DNA of 5,037 nt from Chloroflexota bacterium (GTDB lineage: Bacteria; Chloroflexota; Dehalococcoidia; Lucifugimonadales; Australimonadaceae): positions 1-5,037 of the forward strand of contig JAPPFU010000248.1 in assembly GCA_028875085.1 (NCBI GenBank), in the 5' to 3' direction. Below the pieces are notes generated by a model. It ran no database searches. It had not been told where the DNA came from and saw nothing but the letters and a program-made list of their open reading frames with translations. The number at the start of each line of letters is the position of its first letter. The stretch's first letter is position 1. The position numbers and the translations under genes were made by a program. This document shows positions 1 to 5,021 of the stretch, in pieces.

Positions 1-33
1 GAGAGGACTAGGAGCGCCTGCGCCCGGAGACGC

Positions 34-68
34 CATACCAGGGCAACCCTCGTGGTTGCCCTGGTATG
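34..68 (-). terminator. 15-bp perfect hairpin after the RdhA-like gene
   Basis: Positions 34-48 and 54-68 are perfect inverse complements (15 bp) around a 5-nt loop (CTCGT). The hairpin starts 19 nt beyond the stop codon of the minus-strand RdhA-like gene, where a transcription end is expected. No T-run follows on either strand, so it is not a textbook intrinsic terminator. It could equally be an RNA-stabilising 3' stem, or serve a neighbour that converges from the left. The stem is direct observation; the role is inferred from its position. Confidence 0.55.
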
Positions 69-87
69 AACGCGGGGCGTTTGCGCG

Positions 88-1059
88 CTACGGCGCCGTC
101 TCTCCCGGCGGCGCCATCAGCGACCATGCCTCTTGCAGGTCGGCTTGGAGTTGCGCCTTGCGCTCGGGCCAATCCTGCTTGAGTTCGTTGATGCTGCGCT
201 TGAAGGAGTTCATGAACCTGCCCTCGAACGCCTTGGCGTTCCACGGGCAGACACGCAAACAGATGGCGCAAGCGTAGTGGCTGGAGAAGTAGGGCGTGCA
301 CTTCTCCGTGTCCACCACCCACTTCATCACGCCGCGCACCTCCTGCTTCTCGTGGCTGATGGCGTCGCCGGGGCAATAGGTTACGCACATCTGACACTTG
401 GAGCAGAAGTCGTCGATCCCGTCGTCACGCTGCGTGTCCGTCTCCATCTCCAGGTCGGTCGTGACGACAGCGAGGCGGAAGGAGCAGCCCATCTCGCGAT
501 TGATGAGCGAGCCATGCTTGCCCAACTCGCCGATCCCGGCGGCCTGCGCCAGCGGGATCATCGCCACGTCCTCTTGACGGACGGTGTGGGCGCGCGCGGG
601 ATAGCCGCGCTCTCGCAGCAAACGGGCGAGTTCGACGGCGATGCTGCTGCAACGGTCATAGATGCGCAGGTACTCGGCGTTCGATTCGATGCGCGGAACC
701 TGTAGTATCTCGTCCAGGTCCATCGCGCATGCGATGACGATGGCGAACCTGTGGGGAAGGTCGTGGCCTTTGTAGACGTACTTGGGGTCGAGCGGCGTTA
801 CGCCCACCATGTCCGCGCCCAGCTCGACGCCCATCTCCTTCACGGCGGCGGACGCCGCGGCGGGGCTGGCGTAGGACACGGCGCTCGGCGCGGGCTCGCC
901 GTCTTGGAGCGCGACGCGGGCACTCATCTGGAAACCGAAGTCGAGTTCGTCCCAGTTGCGCTCGTGGCGCATCTTGTAACCGAAGTAGTTGTTCGCGGCG
1001 CCGGGGCTCAGGTAGACGAGCTCCTCGCCGCTCCACTCGGGCACGCTCGGGTGAGGCAT
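88..1059 (-). CDS. Reductive dehalogenase-like / QueG-like 4Fe-4S protein, soluble form
   Basis: This 323-residue protein resembles the catalytic part of corrinoid-dependent reductive dehalogenases (RdhA) and the related epoxyqueuosine reductase QueG. The C-terminal third carries two 4Fe-4S motifs: C219-x2-C-x2-C-x3-C229-P (CSKCQMCVTYCP) and C254-x9-C-x2-C-x3-C271-P ending in CPWN. This spacing fits the RdhA pattern CX2CX2CX3CP plus CX2-12CX2CX3CP. Upstream, GELGKHGSLI (177-186) followed by RLAVVTTDL matches the conserved 'G-E-x-G-x-x-G-x-L-I' stretch of the corrinoid-binding nitroreductase-like fold. Tyr134, in the helix before RERGYPA, is a candidate for the RdhA catalytic tyrosine, but this needs an alignment. 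There is no Tat RR motif, signal peptide or membrane segment, and the protein is shorter than respiratory RdhA (about 450-500 aa), so a cytoplasmic catabolic or other reductase role is likelier than organohalide respiration. No RdhB-like anchor gene adjoins it. The ATG at 1059 is preferred to the one at 1092 because AAGGGGGAG lies 4 nt upstream. The substrate is unknown. Confidence 0.82.
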   Translation of the reverse strand: MPHPSVPEWSGEELVYLSPGAANNYFGYKMRHERNWDELDFGFQMSARVALQDGEPAPSAVSYASPAAASAAVKEMGVELGADMVGVTPLDPKYVYKGHDLPHRFAIVIACAMDLDEILQVPRIESNAEYLRIYDRCSSIAVELARLLRERGYPARAHTVRQEDVAMIPLAQAAGIGELGKHGSLINREMGCSFRLAVVTTDLEMETDTQRDDGIDDFCSKCQMCVTYCPGDAISHEKQEVRGVMKWVVDTEKCTPYFSSHYACAICLRVCPWNAKAFEGRFMNSFKRSINELKQDWPERKAQLQADLQEAWSLMAPPGETAP

Positions 1060-1063
1060 GACG

Positions 1064-1072
1064 CTCCCCCTT
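1064..1072 (-). promoter_or_regulatory. Ribosome binding site that sets the RdhA-like start
   Basis: On the minus strand AAGGGGGAG lies 4 nt before the ATG at 1059. The in-frame ATG at 1092, which would add 11 residues (MRAARQGRGSV), has no purine-rich stretch in front of it and lies within the putative -10 element, so the shorter protein is chosen. Confidence 0.6.
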
Positions 1073-1090
1073 CCCTGCCGGGCTGCGCGC

Positions 1091-1096
1091 ATTGTA
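1091..1096 (-). promoter_or_regulatory. Candidate -10 element for the RdhA-like gene
   Basis: Read on the minus strand this is TACAAT, one mismatch from the sigma-70 -10 consensus, 31 nt upstream of the chosen ATG. That would give a leader of about 25 nt. No convincing -35 box is found 16-18 bp upstream, where the sequence is mostly G/C, so the assignment is tentative. Confidence 0.3.
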
Positions 1097-1125
1097 CGCT
1101 CGCAAGCAAGGGGGCGCGCGCGGGA

Positions 1126-1155
1126 TTAGCGCAGGCGGGCGGAGGCGGGTATGCT
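1126..1155 (+). promoter_or_regulatory. Weak candidate promoter for the hydrolase-monooxygenase pair
   Basis: TTAGCG (1126-1131) and TATGCT (1150-1155) are separated by 18 bp and match the sigma-70 boxes at only 3/6 and 4/6 positions. They sit at a sensible distance from the ATG at 1185, in the 125-bp divergent spacer shared with the RdhA-like gene. The rest of that spacer is G/C-rich, and no clear operator palindrome was seen in it. Confidence 0.2.
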
Positions 1156-1171
1156 GGCGCCATTACTCGGC

Positions 1172-1177
1172 GGGAGG
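1172..1177 (+). promoter_or_regulatory. Ribosome binding site of the alpha/beta hydrolase
   Basis: GGGAGG lies 7 nt before the ATG at 1185. It supports that start over the in-frame ATG at 1092, which would add 31 Arg/Gly-rich residues with no family resemblance and would run across the divergent promoter region. Confidence 0.6.
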
Positions 1178-1184
1178 CAAGCGA

Positions 1185-2066
1185 ATGGCCACCGAAACGC
1201 ACTGGCGTTCCATCTGGGTGGAGCTGGCGGGCAGCACCACCCGCATCATCAGGGGCAAGCGCTACGACACGCGCATCATTGAGGCGGGGTCAGGCGATCC
1301 CCTCATCCTCGTGCACGGAATCGGCGGGTACGCGGAAGCCTACTCGCGCAACGTCCTGAACCTGGCCAAGGACTTCCACGTCTACGCCATCGACGCTCTC
1401 TACCACGGCTTCTCCACCAAGGAGCCCTTCGACCCGGAGGAGACGACGCTGCGCCAGGCCGAGGCGATCGTCGATCTGCTGGACGCGGAAGGGCACGAGC
1501 GCGCGCACATCAAGGGCGAGTCGATGGGCGCGAACATTGCCTTCGAGTTCGGCCTGCACTTCGCGGAGCGTGCGCACAAACTGGTGCTGGACACGGGCGC
1601 CTACTTCATCAAGTTCGACCGCGAGTTCGAGGAGCGCCCCGGCGGCGGCAGCGCCCTCGCCGACCTCTCCCGCGAGGCGATCGTCAATCCGAGCAAGGAG
1701 ACGGTGCGCAAGCGCCTCGAGTGGCTCGTCGCAAACCCCGACCGCATCACCGACGAGATGGTCGACCTGCGCCTGAAGTACTACACCGACCCGGCCATCA
1801 ACGCCTCTATGCGGCGCGTGAACGGCATCGACGGCCCGCGCCAGCGCAACCCGCGCTACACCGAGGCCGACTGCGCGCGCCTCACCGTGCCCTCCATGGT
1901 GTTCTGGACGGAGCACAACCCCGGCTCCGGGCCGGACGTGGGCGAGCACTTCGCCAGCCTGATTCCCGGCGCGGAGTACTACTGCATGGCGGACGCCGCC
2001 CACTGGCCGATGTGGGAGCACCCGGGCGAGCACGACGAGGTCATCACGGCCTTCCTGAAGAAGTAG
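1185..2066 (+). CDS. Alpha/beta-fold hydrolase, meta-cleavage-product hydrolase-like
   Basis: This is a 293-residue single-domain alpha/beta hydrolase of normal family length, with no signal peptide, so it is probably cytoplasmic. The oxyanion-hole segment is LVHGIGG (42-48). The nucleophile elbow is GESMG (111-115), with Ser113 as the catalytic serine. The C-terminal histidine is His273 in DAAHWPMWEHP. A cap domain probably covers about residues 140-230. The layout resembles C-C bond hydrolases acting on meta-cleavage products of aromatic rings, and also esterases and haloalkane dehalogenases; the serine nucleophile argues against a classical haloalkane dehalogenase, which uses Asp. The usual acid after strand 7 (family pattern W-x-x-x-D) appears as Asn245 in WTEHNP, so the third triad member is uncertain. 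Glu243 or Asp136 (LVLDTGAY, after strand 6) are alternatives. The gene is followed after 22 bp by an ABM-domain monooxygenase and probably shares its transcript. The hydrolase fold is near certain; the substrate is not known. Confidence 0.88.
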   Translation: MATETHWRSIWVELAGSTTRIIRGKRYDTRIIEAGSGDPLILVHGIGGYAEAYSRNVLNLAKDFHVYAIDALYHGFSTKEPFDPEETTLRQAEAIVDLLDAEGHERAHIKGESMGANIAFEFGLHFAERAHKLVLDTGAYFIKFDREFEERPGGGSALADLSREAIVNPSKETVRKRLEWLVANPDRITDEMVDLRLKYYTDPAINASMRRVNGIDGPRQRNPRYTEADCARLTVPSMVFWTEHNPGSGPDVGEHFASLIPGAEYYCMADAAHWPMWEHPGEHDEVITAFLKK

Positions 2067-2075
2067 ACCGGCGGC

Positions 2076-2081
2076 GGGAGG
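2076..2081 (+). promoter_or_regulatory. Ribosome binding site of the ABM-domain gene
   Basis: GGGAGG lies 7 nt before the ATG at 2089, inside the 22-bp gap after the hydrolase stop. It sits in the same 11-nt block (CGGCGGGAGGC, here 2072-2082) that precedes the hydrolase start (1168-1178), at the same distance from the start codon. There is no room for a separate promoter, which supports co-transcription. Confidence 0.55.
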
Positions 2082-2088
2082 CGAACCT

Positions 2089-2379
2089 ATGGCGGTGCGG
2101 CTGATCGTTACCTTGGAGGCGTTTCCCGGCAAGCGGGAGGAGATGCTGGCGGCCTACGCCAAGCGCTGCCCCAGCGTTCGCGCCGAGCCGGGATGCATCG
2201 AGTTCCGCATGTCCCAGGACATCGAGAACCCCGACCGGTTCGTGCTCATCGAGGGATGGGAGAGCGAGGAGGCGCTGGCTGTCCACGGCGCGCTGCCGCC
2301 CGACCCCAACGCGGCGGACGTGCGCACGCTCCGCAAACACCTCGGCGGCGAGCGCTACGAGTACGAGCCGAAATCTTAG
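2089..2379 (+). CDS. Antibiotic biosynthesis monooxygenase (ABM) domain protein, YgiN/ActVA-Orf6-like
   Basis: This 96-residue protein is one complete ABM domain with a dimeric alpha/beta-barrel (ferredoxin-like) fold. Family signatures are the first strand plus helix, VRLIVTLEAFPGKREEMLAA (3-22); EPGCIEFRMSQD (33-44), matching the usual 'E-x-G-x-x-x-Y/F' strand; and NPDRFVLIEGWESEEAL (47-63), with His66 in the usual 'W-x-s-x-e-A-l-x-x-H' position. Characterised members oxidise quinols or polyphenols without cofactor, but many homologues have no proven activity, and some degrade haem or aid stress resistance. No haem-specific feature is visible. It follows an alpha/beta hydrolase by 22 bp with its own ribosome site, so a joint step such as ring oxidation followed by hydrolysis is plausible but inferred. 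Its TAG stop overlaps the TAA of the convergent Suc_Fer-like gene. Domain call strong, reaction unassigned. Confidence 0.85.
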   Translation: MAVRLIVTLEAFPGKREEMLAAYAKRCPSVRAEPGCIEFRMSQDIENPDRFVLIEGWESEEALAVHGALPPDPNAADVRTLRKHLGGERYEYEPKS

Positions 2380-3395
2380 CCGGGAACGCGCTCGAGCCTG
2401 ACCACCTTGAACTGACGCTCGAAGCGCATCGGCTTGCCGCAGCCGCCGAACGGCGCGTCGCCGTCGTGCACCAGGTCGGCCACGTACGCGCCCGTCTCGC
2501 CCTCAGGCGAGCGGAAGTCGATGCGCACGCGCGCGTCCTCCACCGCGTCCAGCCACGCCGGTTCGTCGTACCGGGCGCCGCCCGCCTCCGTCGCGCCGCG
2601 TTTCGCGTAGTCGAGCCACGCCCACCCCTCGCGGAGGAACACCTCCCGGTCCACCACCTGCTCCAAGCGTCCAAGCCCTGCCCAACCGCGGAAGTGGCGA
2701 GCCAAGCCGCCGGGGTTTCCCTCGCGCCGGACAAGGGCGTCCAACGCCGCGTCGTCCAGGTGCGCCCAGTAGCGCCCGTCGGGATAGTCCAGCAGCGTGG
2801 GGGCAAAGCGGTGCCCTCCGGTATGGCTCGTGCGCCAGACCCGCAGGCTATCGCTCGCGTACTCGTCTCGCAGGCGGCGATAAAGCGGGTAGCCGAACGC
2901 GCCGCAGCAGGCGTCGCGGACGCCATGCGTGCACACGAACAGCTCGCGCACGCCGTCCGAAGGCTGGCGGTACGCGCCGAAGCGCGCCGCCTCCTCAGGC
3001 CCTGCTAGAACCGCCTCCAGCACGGCGCCGAGCCTGTCCTCCGGGGCGAGGTAGTCACGCTTTTCGAACCGCGAGAAGAGACCTTGTGGGCGGCTGAACA
3101 CGAACAGGCGCCGCAGCCCCGCGCGCGAGTACTCCGCGTCCGGCGCCGCGCCCAGAACCGCCGCGTCCACCCCGCGCTCCCGCGCCTGCGCCAGCGTCTC
3201 CGCGATGCCTCCCGGTACGCCGCGCGAGCGGGCGAAGTCGAACTCCCACGGGAAGGGCGCCTCCACGAACACCTGATGCACGGGCGTGCGCGCCTGGCCG
3301 ATGGGGTCGTCGCCGGAGGCCTGAGAGAAGAGCGAACAGCGCTGTTCGGTGTTGAACGGCGCGGCCTGTTGCTCGACGGTCTGCGTGTCGGCCAT
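2376..3395 (-). CDS. Sucrase/ferredoxin-like (Suc_Fer) thioredoxin-fold 2Fe-2S protein, Apd1-related
   Basis: The 339-residue product belongs to the Suc_Fer-like family ('sucraseferredoxin'), whose C-terminal half is a thioredoxin-like ferredoxin. The hallmarks are CTHGVRDACCGAFG (155-168) and SHTGGHRFAP (190-199), followed by LLDYPDGRYW. Cys155 and Cys164 are 9 apart and His191 and His195 are 4 apart. This matches, from memory, the two-Cys/two-His 2Fe-2S ligand set of yeast Apd1 and Aim32, so a bis-histidine cluster is expected. An N-terminal CSLFSQASGDDPIG segment (20-33) is also family-typical. No signal peptide or membrane segment is visible, so it is probably cytosolic. The family's role is poorly defined (redox or electron-transfer, stress tolerance), and the sucrase label is historical. 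The ATG at 3395 is chosen because GAAGGA lies 9 nt upstream; an in-frame TTG at 3464 would add 23 unremarkable residues. It converges on the ABM gene with a 4-bp stop overlap and diverges from the TAXI gene. Confidence 0.85.
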   Translation of the reverse strand: MADTQTVEQQAAPFNTEQRCSLFSQASGDDPIGQARTPVHQVFVEAPFPWEFDFARSRGVPGGIAETLAQARERGVDAAVLGAAPDAEYSRAGLRRLFVFSRPQGLFSRFEKRDYLAPEDRLGAVLEAVLAGPEEAARFGAYRQPSDGVRELFVCTHGVRDACCGAFGYPLYRRLRDEYASDSLRVWRTSHTGGHRFAPTLLDYPDGRYWAHLDDAALDALVRREGNPGGLARHFRGWAGLGRLEQVVDREVFLREGWAWLDYAKRGATEAGGARYDEPAWLDAVEDARVRIDFRSPEGETGAYVADLVHDGDAPFGGCGKPMRFERQFKVVRLERVPG

Positions 3396-3404
3396 CCGGG
3401 TTGT

Positions 3405-3410
3405 TCCTTC
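3405..3410 (-). promoter_or_regulatory. Ribosome binding site of the Suc_Fer-like gene
   Basis: GAAGGA on the minus strand, 9 nt before the ATG at 3395. It favours this start (MADTQT...) over the TTG at 3464. Confidence 0.45.
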
Positions 3411-3431
3411 GCCATGAACGGCGACACGCGG

Positions 3432-3437
3432 ATGATA
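3432..3437 (-). promoter_or_regulatory. Candidate -10 element for the Suc_Fer-like gene
   Basis: TATCAT on the minus strand matches the -10 consensus at 5/6 positions and lies 36 nt upstream of the ATG at 3395. The nearest -35-like hexamer, TTGACC (3459-3464 on the minus strand), is 21 bp away, which is longer than usual. The site is therefore weak or needs an activator. Confidence 0.3.
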
Positions 3438-3493
3438 CACGACTGCGGCGTTACCTTGGGTCAAAGAGACGAGGGAGTCTGCGAGGGTTATTG

Positions 3494-3523
3494 TTGACGG
3501 CTCGATTATCGTTCTGCTAGCAT
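3494..3523 (+). promoter_or_regulatory. Promoter for the TAXI solute-binding lipoprotein
   Basis: TTGACG (3494-3499, 5/6 to consensus) and TAGCAT (3518-3523, 4/6) are separated by 18 bp, with an extended -10 TGC at 3515-3517. The surrounding 3485-3525 stretch is clearly richer in A/T than the rest of the window. The predicted start near 3530 leaves a leader of about 45 nt before the ATG at 3575. This is the most convincing sigma-70-type promoter seen here, in the 179-bp divergent spacer. Confidence 0.55.
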
Positions 3524-3564
3524 CCCGCGAACGCGGTCAGCAGCAAGTGTTGCCGTAGGTTATT

Positions 3565-3570
3565 GGAGGA
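3565..3570 (+). promoter_or_regulatory. Ribosome binding site that sets the TAXI lipoprotein start
   Basis: GGAGGA, with the GGAGG core 5 nt before the ATG at 3575. A start at the TTG of 3563 would place the initiation codon over this site and would put two acidic residues before the signal peptide, so it is rejected. Confidence 0.7.
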
Positions 3571-3574
3571 AGCT

Positions 3575-4906
3575 ATGAGAAGGATCCTAGCGTTGCTAGC
3601 GATAACGGCGGCGTTTGCGCTGACCTTGGCGGCGTGTGGCGGGGAGGACCCGACGCCGACGCCTCGACCCACGGCGACCCCGACGCCCGACGCGATGATG
3701 CCGGCGGCCACGCCGACGCCGACGGCCGACGCGATGCCGGGCCCGGCGGCCACGCCGACGCCGACCCCCGGCGACAGCATGACGGGGCCGGAAGAAATCC
3801 CGATGGCCAGCTTCCGCACGCTCGCGGGGCAGGCGTTCTACGCGCCATTCATCGAGGGTTGGCGGGAGATGATCGAGCGCGGCACGGGCGGCAGGATCAC
3901 ACTGACGCCGCAGGACGCGACCGAGCAGGAGGCGATGGACTTCATCCTCCGTAACCGCCAGGAGTACGACGCGGACGGCGTGGACAGCCCCGGGTTGATC
4001 TTCCGGTTGAACGAGGACCACGTGCCGCTGTGGGACGTTGCGGAGCAGCTGGGGCTGACGCCGCAGCAAGCCGTGGCGCAGAACATGAACTTCACGGGCG
4101 GCCTTACGGTCGACCCGCGCCCGCAGAACATCTGGATGTCCTACCCTGCGGCGTGCATGAACTGGTACACGCTGGACCCGGAGATCCGCTCGATTCACGA
4201 CTTCGTGGGCAAGCGCGTGCTGATGGGGCAGCCGGGCAACACGGTGCTGCCGGTCGCCATCCTGTTGACGGAGGCGGCGGGCCTCCGCGGCCAGTTTGAG
4301 GAGATCATCGGCGGAGCGAAGCCCGGCACCGAGATGCTCCAAGACCGCGATGTGGACGTTACCGGCAGCGGCATCATCTTCGCGGGACACCCGCTTTCCT
4401 CGGCCACCGCCGCGGTGAACCAGGTGGCGACGCTCACGGGTTCGCTGTTCAACGTGGACACGCCGCTGGACGTAATTGAGCAGGCGCGCGAAGATAACCC
4501 TGCGTGGACGGCGAACGGGTTGCTGCCGGCGGTGAAGCTGTACCGGGGCGACCTGAGCCGCGCCGCGAACGTGGACTACGACATGGTGCGAGCTGAAGAG
4601 GAGTGGTGCACCGGGTCGATCACGGTGAACTTCATGACCAGCCCCGCGTCGAGCGAGGCGGCCATCTATCACATCGGCCGCTCCATCGCCGAGCACATCG
4701 ACCTGGCGGACGACTACTACCCGTTCATCTCGCAGACGTGGAAGGAGCGCCTGGCGCACACGTGGAACCCGCAGTCGTCGTTCCACCCGGGCATCCGCCG
4801 CGCGTGGGACGAGGCGGGCATCACCTACGGCATCGAGGGCATCCGCGACTGGGAAGAGGCCTTCGACCGCGAGGCCTTCATCCGCGACTGGGAGGCTAGC
4901 CGGTAA
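3575..4906 (+). CDS. TAXI-family TRAP transporter solute-binding lipoprotein
   Basis: This 443-residue protein is probably the extracytoplasmic substrate-binding subunit of a TAXI-type (TRAP-associated extracytoplasmic immunogenic) TRAP transporter. The N-terminus is a lipoprotein signal: MRR, a hydrophobic core (4-19), then lipobox LAAC with Cys21 as the lipidation site. Residues 25-67 are a disordered Pro/Thr/Ala linker (PTPTPRPTATPTP and two further ATPTPT blocks) that would space the domain from the membrane. The binding domain begins near residue 78. TAXI-like features are AFYAPFIEGWREMI (87-100), IHDFVGKRVLMGQPGNT (207-223) matching 'L-x-G-K-x-V-x-x-G-x-P-G-S', GIIFAGHPLSSATAAV (266-281), and SFHPGIRRAWDEAGI (402-416), the usual 'HPG-A-x-x-Y-x-E-x-G' end. 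Two cysteines (194, 345) might pair. TAXI substrates are mostly unknown, with organic acids and amino acids such as glutamate proposed. It is longer than typical TAXI proteins (about 320-350 aa) because of the linker and a longer C-terminal tail. A fused TRAP permease would be expected next. Family call good, ligand unknown. Confidence 0.8.
   Translation: MRRILALLAITAAFALTLAACGGEDPTPTPRPTATPTPDAMMPAATPTPTADAMPGPAATPTPTPGDSMTGPEEIPMASFRTLAGQAFYAPFIEGWREMIERGTGGRITLTPQDATEQEAMDFILRNRQEYDADGVDSPGLIFRLNEDHVPLWDVAEQLGLTPQQAVAQNMNFTGGLTVDPRPQNIWMSYPAACMNWYTLDPEIRSIHDFVGKRVLMGQPGNTVLPVAILLTEAAGLRGQFEEIIGGAKPGTEMLQDRDVDVTGSGIIFAGHPLSSATAAVNQVATLTGSLFNVDTPLDVIEQAREDNPAWTANGLLPAVKLYRGDLSRAANVDYDMVRAEEEWCTGSITVNFMTSPASSEAAIYHIGRSIAEHIDLADDYYPFISQTWKERLAHTWNPQSSFHPGIRRAWDEAGITYGIEGIRDWEEAFDREAFIRDWEASR
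3701..3765 (+). repeat. Perfect 23-nt direct repeat in the Pro-Thr linker
   Basis: The 23 nt at 3701-3723 recur exactly at 3743-3765, 42 nt (14 codons) apart, each encoding the PAATPTPT core. A preceding CGACGCGATG is also duplicated (first copy around 3689-3698, second around 3728-3737). The repeat is in frame, as expected for a linker grown by slippage or unequal recombination. Confidence 0.75.
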
Positions 4907-4907
4907 A

Positions 4908-4921
4908 GGCGCTTTCGCGCC
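4908..4921 (+). other. Short hairpin just after the TAXI stop codon
   Basis: GGCGC and GCGCC pair perfectly (5 bp) around a TTTC loop, beginning 2 nt after the TAA. It is small and has no T-run. It may act together with the larger stem at 4938-4971 as a 3' end or processing structure. Confidence 0.35.
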
Positions 4922-4937
4922 GCAAACACGCGCTCAA

Positions 4938-4971
4938 TGGGTCGCCCAGCCCCACGACGCAGGGCGACCCA
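4938..4971 (+). terminator. 10-bp hairpin between the TAXI gene and the next gene
   Basis: TGGGTCGCCC (4938-4947) pairs perfectly with GGGCGACCCA (4962-4971) around a 14-nt loop. It is followed by AGCCCAAGC rather than T residues, so it may be a factor-dependent or partial terminator, or a stem that stabilises the upstream lipoprotein message. Such stems often let a binding protein be made in excess over its permease; that use here is inferred. Confidence 0.45.
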
Positions 4972-5021
4972 AGCCCAAGCAACGGGATAGAGAAGGACCG
5001 ATATAGGTCCGAGGGGCGGAG

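Noticed and set aside
92..115. 7-bp stem (GGCGCCG with CGGCGCC) near the end of the RdhA-like gene
   Set aside because: It lies inside the last codons of the gene and is built from simple GC repeats, so it is likely a by-product of coding. The 34-68 hairpin is the better terminator.
133..705. 190-residue plus-strand open frame opposite the RdhA-like gene
   Set aside because: The minus-strand frame holds both 4Fe-4S motifs and the conserved GELGKHGSLI stretch. This one shows nothing beyond reversed codon composition.
1131..1150. GCGGGCGGAGGCGGG near-repeat in the divergent spacer
   Set aside because: Short G-rich iterations are common at this base composition, and there is no symmetry or second copy near the other promoter to suggest an operator.
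1290..2132. 280-residue open frame on the minus strand opposite the hydrolase
   Set aside because: No family resemblance and Arg/Val/Gly-rich composition. The plus-strand hydrolase has clear catalytic motifs and a ribosome site.
2193..3008. 271-residue plus-strand open frame across the ABM/Suc_Fer junction
   Set aside because: It overlaps two well-supported genes in other frames and has Arg/Ala-rich, domain-free composition.
3638..3776. Possible CRISPR-like or satellite array in the repeated CGACGCC region
   Set aside because: The repeats are in frame, encode a Pro-Thr linker and lack unique spacers of constant length.
3596..4786. Long 396-residue open frame on the minus strand opposite the TAXI gene
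   Set aside because: Its product is Arg/His/Val-rich with no recognisable domain. It mirrors a well-supported lipoprotein gene, and such shadow frames are expected in GC-rich DNA.
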